Source: Yersinia enterocolitica (GTDB lineage: Bacteria > Pseudomonadota > Gammaproteobacteria > Enterobacterales > Enterobacteriaceae). Taken from it: 64,000 bases of DNA. The stretch's first letter is position 1. Every line of letters begins with the position of its first letter. This document shows positions 18,520-26,413 of this stretch, in pieces. The DNA is taken from NCBI GenBank assembly GCA_002082245.2, contig NBTC02000002.1, forward strand, positions 1,302,001 to 1,366,000. Direction: 5' to 3'. The notes beneath the pieces were generated by a model. That model worked only from the letters and a program-made list of their open reading frames with translations. It had not been told where the DNA came from and did no database searches. The translations under genes and the position numbers were made by a program.

Positions 18520-18813
18520 ATGTCTGATAAAAAGATTGTCGATGAGACTCATCAAATTGCTAACCGGCGGGGTAATGGTCAATTACGCCGTGAAATATGG
18601 GCTGATCGGGCCGGTACTATCACCCGTTATAACTTAGCCTATATCAATCACCATTTATCACTGGGTGATAATGGTTGCGTAATAGGTTACGACAATGCGC
18701 ATGGTTTTCACCATCGCCATTACTTAGGTGGCATTGAAGCAGTTGATTTTGTCAGCTTTGAACAGATAGAGGATTGCTTTCAGAAGGATTGGACTTCATT
18801 AAGGAGAAGTTAA
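18520..18813 (+). CDS. TumE-family toxin-like protein (DUF6516 type)
   Basis: This protein of 97 residues has the pattern YNLAYINHHL, CVIGYDNAHGFHHRHYLGG, then a closing FVSFEQIEDCF segment, which I recognise from TumE/DUF6516 toxin-antitoxin proteins. The Asp-Asn plus HHRH cluster is the likely functional centre. The stop overlaps the start of the next gene (TAATG), so the two are translationally coupled, as toxin-antitoxin pairs often are. ATG 18520 is preferred; AGGAG is 14 bp upstream, rather far, and an in-frame GTG at 18505 overlaps it. The toxin order (toxin first) fits this family. No activity is proven by sequence alone. Confidence 0.72.
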   Translation: MSDKKIVDETHQIANRRGNGQLRREIWADRAGTITRYNLAYINHHLSLGDNGCVIGYDNAHGFHHRHYLGGIEAVDFVSFEQIEDCFQKDWTSLRRS

Positions 18814-19184
18814 TGGACAAACTGGTCATCAAAACAGCAACGGAAGATGATTTTTTCAAACGAGGCAAACAAGTCGCGGTTCTGGCAGATGCAGGGAAAG
18901 CCTTACCTGAAGAACACACTATTACCTTTGAAGACCCATTAGCGATGGTGCGGATATTAAGTGCTGCGCGCATTGTTCTGCTGCGGGCGGTAAAAATGCA
19001 CCCTGGCTCTATCACCTCCCTTTCAACCCGTTTAAAAAGGGATCGCAGTGCCGTCACCCGCGATGTGGCTATTTTGAAAAAAGCAGGGTTGGTCACCGTC
19101 GAACAAAAAGTATTACCGGGCCATGGGCAGATGAAGGAAGTTAAAGCTACCGCGCTTCGCCTTAAGCTGGAAGCCTTTTTGTAA
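18813..19184 (+). CDS. TumA-like helix-turn-helix antitoxin/regulator (123 aa)
   Basis: This gene is coupled to the preceding toxin-like gene by TAATG and has its own AAGGAG at 18801-18806. The product has a winged-helix region (MVRILSAARIVLLRAVKMHP, SITSLSTRLKRDRSAVTRDV, LKKAGLVTV) as in MarR-like and HVO_A0114-type DNA-binding proteins that accompany TumE toxins. It probably neutralises the toxin and represses the operon. It is small and cytosolic, with no membrane segment. A solitary regulator role is the alternative if the first protein is not a toxin. Confidence 0.75.
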   Translation: MDKLVIKTATEDDFFKRGKQVAVLADAGKALPEEHTITFEDPLAMVRILSAARIVLLRAVKMHPGSITSLSTRLKRDRSAVTRDVAILKKAGLVTVEQKVLPGHGQMKEVKATALRLKLEAFL

Positions 19185-19261
19185 GATGATTTGATAAAAC
19201 TGGGGGCCCAAAAGTGCCCCCTATTTCGCTGAATTTGGCTATCAGCTTCGCAGTAAATGAC

Positions 19262-20017
19262 TCAGTGATTGTTCAGGAACTTATCAAGGAATAACCGAGT
19301 ACGCTCATGCTGCGGATGAGCAAATAACTCTTTTGCTGGACCTTGCTCAACAATCCGTCCGTGATCCATAAAAATAGCCCTGTCAGCCACATCGCGGGCA
19401 AAGCTCATTTCATGCGTCACAATCACCATGGTGCGTTTTTCCTCAGCCAGTGCGCGGATAGTGTTGAGAACCTCCCCCACCAGTTCAGGATCTAACGCTG
19501 ACGTCGGTTCATCAAACAGAATAACCTGTGGTTGCATCGCTAATGCTCGTGCTATGGCAACCCGCTGCTGCTGACCACCGGATAAACGGCGTGGGTAAGC
19601 ATCTTCTTTCCCACTTAGCCCTACTTTTGCCAGCAGTTCACGAGCACGTTTCTCCGCAGAGGCTCGCTTTTCGCCTTTAACAATAACCGGCCCTTCAATA
19701 ATATTCTCCAGCACCGAACGGTGTGGAAACAAATTGAAGCTCTGAAACACAAACCCGACCTGTTGGCGCAGTGCACGCACCTGACGTTGCTGCTTGCTGA
19801 TAGGTATGCTGCCATCAATCTCAATATCACCGACACGAATAATCCCTGAATCAGGGAGCTCCAGTAGATTAATACTGCGCAATAAAGTCGTTTTACCTGA
19901 GCCACTCGGCCCGATGATCGCCACCACTTCACCGCTATTTACTTCAAGTGAGATACCGTGCAGCACCTGCTGACCTTTAAACTGTTTGGTCAGTTGTTTA
20001 ATGTCTATGGCACTCAT
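19262..20017 (-). CDS. tcyN: cystine ABC transporter ATP-binding protein TcyN
   Basis: This is the ATPase of the L-cystine importer (formerly YecC). Walker A (IIGPSGSGKTT), Q-loop (VGFVFQSFNLFPHRS), ABC signature (RRLSGGQQQRVAIARALA), Walker B (VILFDEPTSALD) and H-loop (IVTHEMSF) are all intact in 251 residues. It follows tcyL by 2 bp, in the order tcyJ-tcyL-tcyN. The protein is cytosolic and associates with TcyL. Sequence identity to the E. coli protein is evident through most of the length. Confidence 0.96.
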   Translation of the reverse strand: MSAIDIKQLTKQFKGQQVLHGISLEVNSGEVVAIIGPSGSGKTTLLRSINLLELPDSGIIRVGDIEIDGSIPISKQQRQVRALRQQVGFVFQSFNLFPHRSVLENIIEGPVIVKGEKRASAEKRARELLAKVGLSGKEDAYPRRLSGGQQQRVAIARALAMQPQVILFDEPTSALDPELVGEVLNTIRALAEEKRTMVIVTHEMSFARDVADRAIFMDHGRIVEQGPAKELFAHPQHERTRLFLDKFLNNH

Positions 20018-20019
20018 GG

Positions 20020-20682
20020 CTACTCCTGATCCTGACGATTAACATGGGCTTCCAGCCGATTTTGTAATGCTGACAACAATGTCGCCATGACCCAATAAAT
20101 CAACGAGGCCGCCAGATACATAGTGAAAACTTCCAATGTACGGGAAGTGACCAATTGCGCCTGACGGAAAAGTTCAGGAACCTGGATAGTCGCCGCCAAA
20201 GAGGTATCTTTTACCAGACCGATAAAACTGTTCCCTAGCGGAGGTAATGCGGTGCGCCCGGCTTGCGGCAATATCACCCGATAAAGTGTCTGCCAACGTG
20301 TCATACCGATACTGGCCGCAGCTTCCCACTGCCCTTTCTCAATTGACGAAATAGCAGCACGCAATGTCTCAGATGTATAAGCGGCGGTATTAAGTGATAG
20401 ACCGATCAATGCAGCAGGCATCGGATCCAGTTCAATGCCGAACTGTGGCAGACCATAATAGATCATAAATAGCTGAGCTATTAATGGAGTACCACGGAAA
20501 ATGGAGACATAGAAACGAGAAAGGAGTGATAACGGCAAGAAACGAGATAACCGCATCATGGCCAACATAAAACCTAATGCCAGACCAAAAAACATCCCCC
20601 CCAGACTGAGCTGGAGGGTAAACCAGGCACCTTTCAATAAAAATGGTGCTGAATCCAGCACCAATTGAATACTTTCTTGCAT
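20020..20682 (-). CDS. tcyL: cystine ABC transporter permease TcyL
   Basis: This is an inner-membrane permease of the His/Glu/Gln/Arg/opine type, 220 residues (formerly YecS). The start MQESIQLVLDSAPFLLKGAW matches the family, and the EAA loop region is present (IEKGQWEAAASIGMTRWQT), where it contacts the ATPase. About five membrane helices are visible. Its start overlaps the tcyJ stop (TAATG) and it is followed by tcyN, giving a coupled three-gene transporter. Confidence 0.96.
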   Translation of the reverse strand: MQESIQLVLDSAPFLLKGAWFTLQLSLGGMFFGLALGFMLAMMRLSRFLPLSLLSRFYVSIFRGTPLIAQLFMIYYGLPQFGIELDPMPAALIGLSLNTAAYTSETLRAAISSIEKGQWEAAASIGMTRWQTLYRVILPQAGRTALPPLGNSFIGLVKDTSLAATIQVPELFRQAQLVTSRTLEVFTMYLAASLIYWVMATLLSALQNRLEAHVNRQDQE

Positions 20683-21482
20683 TATTTAGTTACGTCCGCA
20701 CCAAAATATTTCTCAGAGATTTTGGCCAACGTGCCATCTTTTTGCATCTCAGTGATCGCCTGATTGATTGCCGCTAACAACTCTGGGTTGTTCTTACGCA
20801 ATGCTACGCCAGACTCCTGACGAGCAAACGCCGGGCCTGCAACAGCAAGAGTACCATTGGTTTTCTTTACCAGATCCAATGCAGCTAAACGGTCAACCAA
20901 AATGGCGTCCGTACGGCCTACACGCAGATCCTGATATTTAGTTGGGTCATCATCATAGGTACGAATATCAACACCTTTCAGGTTGTCACGTAACCATTGT
21001 TCGTAGTTACTACCCAAGCCAACACCGACTTTCTTGCCTTGCAAATCTTCAGGTTTAGTGAAGTTACCTTCGTTACCTTTCTTAGTCAGCACCTGAATAC
21101 CAGAAATGGTATAAGGCGTTGAGAAATCATATTTTTTCTTACGCTCTTCAGAAATGGTGACTTGGTTAATCGCCACATCAATACGCTTGGACTCCAATGA
21201 AGCCAACATGCCATCCCATTTAGTCGGGGTGATTTTGGCCTTAACGCCCATGTGTTCTGCTAATGCATTAGCAAAATCCACTTCAAACCCAGTGAGTTTC
21301 CCATCTTCACCTTGGAAACTGAACGGCGGATAAGTGCCCTCTAGCCCAACAATCAGAGTTCCTCGATCTTTGACCTGACTCAGCAAATCACCTGCAGCAT
21401 AAGACTTCACATTCAAGCCTGTTGCCAGTGCGACTGCCACCATGCCCAGAACTAACCGGCGACGAACAATTGAAAAACCCAT
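20682..21482 (-). CDS. tcyJ: periplasmic cystine-binding protein TcyJ (FliY)
   Basis: This is the substrate-binding protein of the cystine importer, also known as FliY because of its place beside the flagellar genes. A signal peptide runs to about KSYA, then mature sequence GTLIVGLEGTYPPFSFQGED and KIDVAINQVTISEERKKKY-like segments match the family. The start at 21482 (MGFSI) is chosen because GGGG lies 5 bp upstream; an in-frame start at 21500 would add six residues. It is first in tcyJLN, with dcyD just upstream on the same strand. No flagellar role is expected despite the name. Confidence 0.95.
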   Translation of the reverse strand: MGFSIVRRRLVLGMVAVALATGLNVKSYAAGDLLSQVKDRGTLIVGLEGTYPPFSFQGEDGKLTGFEVDFANALAEHMGVKAKITPTKWDGMLASLESKRIDVAINQVTISEERKKKYDFSTPYTISGIQVLTKKGNEGNFTKPEDLQGKKVGVGLGSNYEQWLRDNLKGVDIRTYDDDPTKYQDLRVGRTDAILVDRLAALDLVKKTNGTLAVAGPAFARQESGVALRKNNPELLAAINQAITEMQKDGTLAKISEKYFGADVTK

Positions 21483-21601
21483 AAATACCCCGACTGTCAT
21501 GTTTATTTTTTGATATTCAGCACTTTATCAGTGCTGTTAATGGAATAAAGGAATATAAACTAATAACGATAGCTATAAACGGAATAAGCAATAACTAAAG
21601 G

Positions 21602-22594
21602 TTACACCCGTGGATGATAAGCAAACAATGCGGGTGCACCACCGGTGTGGATAAACAGAATTGGACCCTCATCGCGAAACTTTTTCTGCGCAAGACCATC
21701 CAGTAAACCCGCCATCGCCTTGCCGGTATACACCGGATCGAGCAGTACACCTTCAAGCCTTGCCAACAGCCCAATAGCTGCCAACCCTTCATCGTTCGGC
21801 ATGCCATATTGCGGGGCGAAATAATCATCCCACAAGATAATTTCTGCCTGCTCCCCAGTAATCCCCAGGGACGCAGCTAACTCTTGCTGAATATGCGCCA
21901 CTTTAGGGCGTTGCTCATCGGCTTTACGCGATACGGTCACCCCAATCAACTCGGCATTAGGCAATAATTGTTGCAACCCTACTGCCAGACCTGCGTGGGT
22001 GCCCGCACTACCCGATGCCACCACCACCGAGCTAAAAGTGACATTCCCAGCCGACTGAGCCGCAATCTCTAATGCACATTGCACATAACCTAAAGCGCCT
22101 AAGGCATTAGAACCACCAACCGGCACCACATACGGCCGAAAGCCCTGAGCCTCCAGACGGGTTGCCAGCTCAGCCAATTGTTGGTTCGGGTCATGTAACC
22201 CGTCGCACATCACTACTTCTACGTTAAATAGATCCAATAGCAACCGATTGCCGTTAGTCAGATAATTTTCCTGTGCCGTGCCAATCGGGTTTTCAAGCAA
22301 TGCGACACAACGCAGCCCCAATTTCGCCGCAACTGCTGCTGTTTGGCGGACATGATTAGACTGAATAGCGCCCGCGGTAACCAGCGTATCCGCGCCCTGA
22401 CTTAACGCATCTGCTGCCAAAAACTCTAACTTACGCAATTTGTTCCCCCCTAATGCCAGAGGTGTTACATCATCACGTTTGATATAAATTTCACGCCCCA
22501 GATAATCGGAGAGTCGAGATAGTTTTTCCAATGGCGTCGGATTGCCGACCAGATCTAGACGCGGAAATTGCGCCAGTTTGTGTTGAAACGTCAC
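21602..22594 (-). CDS. dcyD: D-cysteine desulfhydrase DcyD
   Basis: This PLP enzyme converts D-cysteine to pyruvate, H2S and ammonia, protecting against D-cysteine and yielding sulfur. The PLP-binding lysine lies in [15 protein letters not shown], and the phosphate-binding loop [14 protein letters not shown] follows. Its 330 residues match the family length. The start codon is GTG at 22594, with GGGGGA just upstream. It precedes tcyJLN on the same strand with a 119-bp gap, linking D-cysteine breakdown with cystine uptake, as in other enterobacteria. Confidence 0.96.
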   Translation of the reverse strand: MTFQHKLAQFPRLDLVGNPTPLEKLSRLSDYLGREIYIKRDDVTPLALGGNKLRKLEFLAADALSQGADTLVTAGAIQSNHVRQTAAVAAKLGLRCVALLENPIGTAQENYLTNGNRLLLDLFNVEVVMCDGLHDPNQQLAELATRLEAQGFRPYVVPVGGSNALGALGYVQCALEIAAQSAGNVTFSSVVVASGSAGTHAGLAVGLQQLLPNAELIGVTVSRKADEQRPKVAHIQQELAASLGITGEQAEIILWDDYFAPQYGMPNDEGLAAIGLLARLEGVLLDPVYTGKAMAGLLDGLAQKKFRDEGPILFIHTGGAPALFAYHPRV

Positions 22595-22628
22595 GGATCC
22601 CCCAGGGAATTAATAAGTCAACTGTTGC

Positions 22629-22700
22629 CCAACGAACTTGGCGTGTAGGTAGGTACGGATAAGTCAATGTAACTAACCCCTGCGGCTGCAAGTACCAAGA
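22629..22700. repeat. degenerate, internally deleted ERIC-like element
   Basis: Segments such as TTGGCGTG, AGGTAGGT, and TGCGGCTGCAAGTAC follow each other in the order seen at the two ends of the fuller ERIC copy at 39773-39960, with the centre missing. It lies directly upstream of dcyD. Confidence 0.5.
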
Positions 22701-22839
22701 GGAAATATAGATTTATCAGATGTAACACCAATAATCACTTATTTTTATTATAGATGTCGTTGACGATAGCGCAGGGGAATAACGTAATATGCGGAATAAA
22801 TAGACGATACTCAGCGATTTCAAGCTATAGAGGGCGGCA

Positions 22840-22918
22840 CTACTCAGCTTAATCAAGTCAGTCATTCGAGGGAACGAGGGTAGCTAACACCTCTACAGGG
22901 TACAGAATGAAGGGTATT
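22840..22918. repeat. right-half ERIC-like remnant
   Basis: AGCTTAATCAAGTCAGT, GGTAGCTAACACCTCT and a closing GAAGGGTATT resemble the right half of an ERIC element. Together with 22629-22700 it occupies much of the 444-bp dcyD-fliZ gap. Confidence 0.5.
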
Positions 22919-22920
22919 AA

Positions 22921-22944
22921 CCCGGCACGGGGAACCTTGCCGGG
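22921..22944 (-). terminator. GC-rich hairpin after fliZ
   Basis: CCCGGCA pairs with TGCCGGG across a 10-base loop. It lies about 95 bp after the fliZ stop; only a weak T-rich tail follows, so termination of the fliAZ transcript is likely but not certain. Confidence 0.5.
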
Positions 22945-23038
22945 CGTAAAATAATGACTGAAGGGTTTCGCGTTACACTCGCGACGCTGTTAGCGAAAAT
23001 ACAGAGTTTTCTCAACTGCCTGAATGCACGTACCAGTC

Positions 23039-23548
23039 TCAGTAATTTTTTTGCCATTCCAGATACTGATCATATTTACGCAAGGCAATACGATAATTGT
23101 TATGCGCCGCATTAGGCAACTCATCAATAATGCGCTGATGCATGGTCTCACTGGCAAACTTTTCGGCCGGATAATTAGTGGCAACCAACATTTCATCCAG
23201 ACGACGTAGGCGCACAACATATTCGCGAACAGTACTATGGCTCATCTCAGTTTGTTCAAATAAATATTGCTTGAACGCCATAATATCGAAATAACCGGGC
23301 GTGCTATTACAATATATTTCGCTGCAAAAACGACATAATGCAGTCAACTCATGCTGAAGCTTTGACCATACTTGATCGTCAATGGGCTGATCCATACCGG
23401 AGATAGCTTCTTTATTAATGATTTGTCCACGGAAAACCAACGCCATACGATCAAGTTCTTTATGACAATGTGAACAATGGGTTTGGCCGTGTTTATAATC
23501 TTTTAAATAACGGCTCAGTGGCCGTTTTTTTAACTGAAGTCCTGGCAT
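23039..23548 (-). CDS. fliZ: flagellar regulator FliZ
   Basis: FliZ is a DNA-binding regulator that promotes flagellar class 2/3 expression and opposes sigma-S programmes in relatives. The sequence matches the family: LKKRPLSRYLKDYKHGQTHC, HCHKELDRMALVFRGQIINK, and a core-binding-like region with STVREYVVRLRRLDEML, resembling part of a tyrosine-recombinase N-domain. Its 169 residues are normal. It lies 54 bp after fliA on the same strand, forming the fliAZ operon. Three CxxC-type cysteines sit in the N-terminal half. Confidence 0.96.
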   Translation of the reverse strand: MPGLQLKKRPLSRYLKDYKHGQTHCSHCHKELDRMALVFRGQIINKEAISGMDQPIDDQVWSKLQHELTALCRFCSEIYCNSTPGYFDIMAFKQYLFEQTEMSHSTVREYVVRLRRLDEMLVATNYPAEKFASETMHQRIIDELPNAAHNNYRIALRKYDQYLEWQKNY

Positions 23549-23602
23549 AAGAAGACCTGCATTAATAAAATAGAAACTGTGATATCACTGAGCGGAAGTG
23601 AA

Positions 23603-24325
23603 TTAAGAGTCGTTATTCAGGCGGGCGCGTAAGCGTTTTATCGCCTGGCTATGAAGCTGGCTGACGCGGGACTCCCCGACCTCAAGCACCGCTCCGATTT
23701 CTTTCAGGTTCAGCTCTTCCTGGTAATACAACGTCAGCACCATCTTTTCGCGTTCCGGCAATGCCTCGATCGCTTCAATCACGCGTTGACGCAGATTTCC
23801 TTCCAACAAATGTTGCAATGGATTGGCATCCTCATGCCCTTCCAGCAGGGGTTCGACACTTTCACCATGCTCTTCCCGCCATTCGTCATAGGAGAAAAGC
23901 TGGCTATTGTTGGTATCCAACAAAATCTGACGGTACTCCGCCAAATTAATATCAAGAATTTGCGCTACTTCCTGCTCAGTTGCAGGGCGCCCCACCCGTT
24001 GTTCAACCTGTTGCATGGCACTGGCTACTTCACGTGCATTACGCCGCACACTGCGTGGAGCCCAATCTCGGCTACGCAGTTCATCTAGCATGGCACCCCG
24101 TATACGCTGTACCGCATAAGTGGTAAACGCAGTCCCTTGCAAAGCGTCATAACGCTCGACAGCATTCAGCAGACCAATACCTCCAGCCTGCAACAAATCA
24201 TCCAACTCCACGCTGGCCGGCAGGCGAACCTGCAAACGCAGTGCCTCATGGCGAACCAAAGGAACATAGCGTTGCCAGAGGGAATTTTTGTCCATCACGC
24301 CTTCGGCGGTATACAGATCACTCAC
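23603..24325 (-). CDS. fliA: RNA polymerase sigma factor FliA (sigma 28)
   Basis: This is the flagellar sigma factor that transcribes late genes (filament, cap, anti-sigma, chemotaxis) and is held by FlgM until the hook is complete. Region 2 is highly conserved (LPASVELDDLLQAGGIGLLN, TAFTTYAVQRIRGAMLDELR), as is region 4 (LPEREKMVLTLYYQEELNLK). Its 240 residues match the E. coli form. The gene heads fliAZ. Four sites in this window fit its consensus promoter. No sigma-28 site was identified in its own upstream region. Confidence 0.98.
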   Translation of the reverse strand: MSDLYTAEGVMDKNSLWQRYVPLVRHEALRLQVRLPASVELDDLLQAGGIGLLNAVERYDALQGTAFTTYAVQRIRGAMLDELRSRDWAPRSVRRNAREVASAMQQVEQRVGRPATEQEVAQILDINLAEYRQILLDTNNSQLFSYDEWREEHGESVEPLLEGHEDANPLQHLLEGNLRQRVIEAIEALPEREKMVLTLYYQEELNLKEIGAVLEVGESRVSQLHSQAIKRLRARLNNDS

Positions 24326-24575
24326 TAGACAGGCACCTAAGGGTAAGAGAGTCGTACCATTATCCTGTCAGGTCAGCCAGACAATCGCTGGAATAGGCCT
24401 ATAAAAGGGCGGCTATTTGGCTTATGCCCGTTAATTTTACTGTTAACCTATTGCAGTCATTGAAAAAACAGAGCGATAAATAGAGATGAAAACCGCTAAA
24501 AATAAGCCATTAGCGTCTGGTTTAAACTTATTCCCACTGGAAAAAGTGCTCTTTTCTCTTTCCAGTGAGTAATAT
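24326..24575. other. fliC-fliA intergenic region with two inverted repeats
   Basis: No gene is seen between the fliA start and the fliC terminator. Two inverted repeats occur: CGCTAA/TTAGCG at 24494-24515 and CACTGGAAA/TTTCCAGTG at 24535-24567. They could be leader structures of fliA or attenuators of read-through from fliC. Confidence 0.5.
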
Positions 24576-24598
24576 AAAAACCCCGCCGCAGCGGGGTT
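24576..24598 (-). terminator. intrinsic terminator of fliC
   Basis: On the reverse strand AACCCCGC and GCGGGGTT form a GC-rich stem followed by a T-run, 25 bp after the flagellin stop. Confidence 0.93.
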
Positions 24599-24623
24599 GA
24601 CATAATGTGGTCTTTCTGGCGAA

Positions 24624-26117
24624 TTAACGCAGCAGAGACAGCACAGTTTGTGGTACTTGGTTTGCTTGTGCCAATACTGAAGTCCCTGCTTGTTGCAGGA
24701 TTTGAGCACGGCTCATGTTAGAAACTTCAGTAGAGTAATCAGCATCCTGGATACGGCTACGAGCTGAAGTCAGGTTATTGATGGTGTTACCCAAGTTGGT
24801 GATAGCTGAGTCAAAACGGTTTTGTACCGCACCCAGGCCACTACGCAGCGCATCAACTTGTGCCAGCGCTTTATCAACAGTCGCCAGTTGGTTATCAGTT
24901 GATTTCTGAGATGCAGCAGCATCTTCATTGATCAGGGTGGTGTTGCCGTTAGCAGTACGTGACATGTACATTACTTTGCCACCCGCATCGGTGATTTCAT
25001 CACCTTTGGCGTTAGCGGTGTATGCAGTGCCGTTAACAGTCAAAGTACTGCCAGTTTTGGTAGCACCTTGTAAATCCAGATCAGCTAAGGTTGCAGCACG
25101 GTTGGTTTCAGCAGCTTTTGTGGTTAAACCACCACCAACAACAGAGGCGAATAAAGCGCTAGAAGTTTTCACTTCAGCAGCGGTACCGGCAGGTGCAGTA
25201 CTGGCTGAAGTTGTGAAATCAACACTTTTACCGTCAACTGTAGCACTGAAAACACCGTTACCATTCGCGTCAGCCGCAGTCTTAACGGTAAATTCCATGC
25301 CTTGAGCAGTGAATTTATCACCTGTTGCTTTACCAACAGACGCAGCAGCGATAGAAGTAGCTTCTGCGCCAGCGACTGCTGTAGTTGTGTAAACAGTTGA
25401 TGCTGTGTTAGCAGCAGTCGCAGTGCCGGAGAATGCACCGGTACCCGCATCAATATATTGTGCTACACCAGCTTTAGTCACTGCACCGCTGTTGATATCA
25501 GTTTTATATGCAACACCGCCGACATCAAAGTTGTTAGTCCCAGTAGCTTTGAACTGAGAAGTCAGATCATCAACAGAGGCTTGTTTTGCACCATCAACGT
25601 TGAAGCCTTGCAGACCCAAACTTTTTGAGTCGATTTTTTCCAGATTGATGCTGATAGTTTCGCCATCGTTAGCGCCAACCTGAACTTTCATGCTACTGTT
25701 GCCAGCCAGAACTTTCACGCCGTTGAACTGAGTTTGGTCAGATACACGGTCGATTTCATCCAGACGTTGTTTAATTTCGTCCTGGATTGATTTCAGGTCA
25801 GAAGATGAGTTAGAACCGGTAGCAGCCTGAACACTCAACTCACGCACACGTTGCAAGTTGTTGTTGATTTCGCCCAACGCACCTTCAGTGGTTTGCGCCA
25901 GAGAGATACCGTCGTTTGCGTTACGGGAAGCCTGAGTCAGGCCTTTGATGTTAGAAGTGAAACGGTTAGCGATTGCCTGACCCGCAGCATCGTCTTTCGC
26001 ACTGTTGATACGTTGACCAGAGGACAAACGCTCAATGGCGGAACCTAAAGCTGACTGGGATTTGTTCATGTTGTTCTGAGTCGTCAGAGACAGAATGTTA
26101 GTGTTAATTACCGCCAT
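24624..26117 (-). CDS. fliC: flagellin FliC (497 aa)
   Basis: This is the filament subunit, exported through the flagellar channel. The N-terminal D0/D1 region is strictly conserved (MAVINTNILSLTTQNNMNKS, LSSGQRINSAKDDAAGQAIA), as is the C-terminal D0 (VSNMSRAQILQQAGTSVLAQ). The centre (about residues 175-400) is Thr/Ala/Gly-rich and variable, forming the exposed D2/D3 domains. At 497 residues it is longer than the roughly 370-residue tandem flagellins of Y. enterocolitica, and only one copy is present here. A ribosome binding site AAGGAA precedes the ATG. Transcription comes from a sigma-28 promoter divergent from fliD. Confidence 0.97.
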   Translation of the reverse strand: MAVINTNILSLTTQNNMNKSQSALGSAIERLSSGQRINSAKDDAAGQAIANRFTSNIKGLTQASRNANDGISLAQTTEGALGEINNNLQRVRELSVQAATGSNSSSDLKSIQDEIKQRLDEIDRVSDQTQFNGVKVLAGNSSMKVQVGANDGETISINLEKIDSKSLGLQGFNVDGAKQASVDDLTSQFKATGTNNFDVGGVAYKTDINSGAVTKAGVAQYIDAGTGAFSGTATAANTASTVYTTTAVAGAEATSIAAASVGKATGDKFTAQGMEFTVKTAADANGNGVFSATVDGKSVDFTTSASTAPAGTAAEVKTSSALFASVVGGGLTTKAAETNRAATLADLDLQGATKTGSTLTVNGTAYTANAKGDEITDAGGKVMYMSRTANGNTTLINEDAAASQKSTDNQLATVDKALAQVDALRSGLGAVQNRFDSAITNLGNTINNLTSARSRIQDADYSTEVSNMSRAQILQQAGTSVLAQANQVPQTVLSLLR

Positions 26118-26189
26118 AATGTTATTCCTTAAATGCTGTTGGGTTATGGTTTGGGCTTACTGCCCACGGCTTCATCACCGTCACAACTT

Positions 26190-26216
26190 GTATCGGCGCT
26201 CTTTAAGGAACCTTTA
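26190..26216 (-). promoter_or_regulatory. sigma-28 promoter of fliC
   Basis: The reverse strand reads TAAA, 15 bases, then GCCGATAC, one mismatch from the FliA consensus TAAA-N15-GCCGATAA, about 73 bp before the fliC start. Confidence 0.93.
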
Positions 26217-26351
26217 GCCATTCTGTGAAATAATTTTAAATTTAGGTAAAATTATTTTTTCTCTCTTCTTTAATTATCACTCGATTCAATAGGGCAAATA
26301 GCGCCCTGTTATCCCCCGTTATTCCAGCCATCATAAATTCCATTTTATGTG

Positions 26352-26378
26352 TAAACTTTTCAATTCTCTGGCCGATAA
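26352..26378 (+). promoter_or_regulatory. sigma-28 promoter of fliDST
   Basis: TAAA (26352-26355), exactly 15 bases, then GCCGATAA (26371-26378): a perfect match to the FliA consensus, 36 bp before the fliD start. Confidence 0.95.
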
Positions 26379-26413
26379 CCCCTGTAACGACACTTGAATA
26401 TTAAGGATTAGAC

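Noticed and set aside
21500..21600. tcyJ (fliY) as a flagellar gene
   Set aside because: Despite the old name, all features are those of a cystine-binding protein, and its operon is a cystine transporter.
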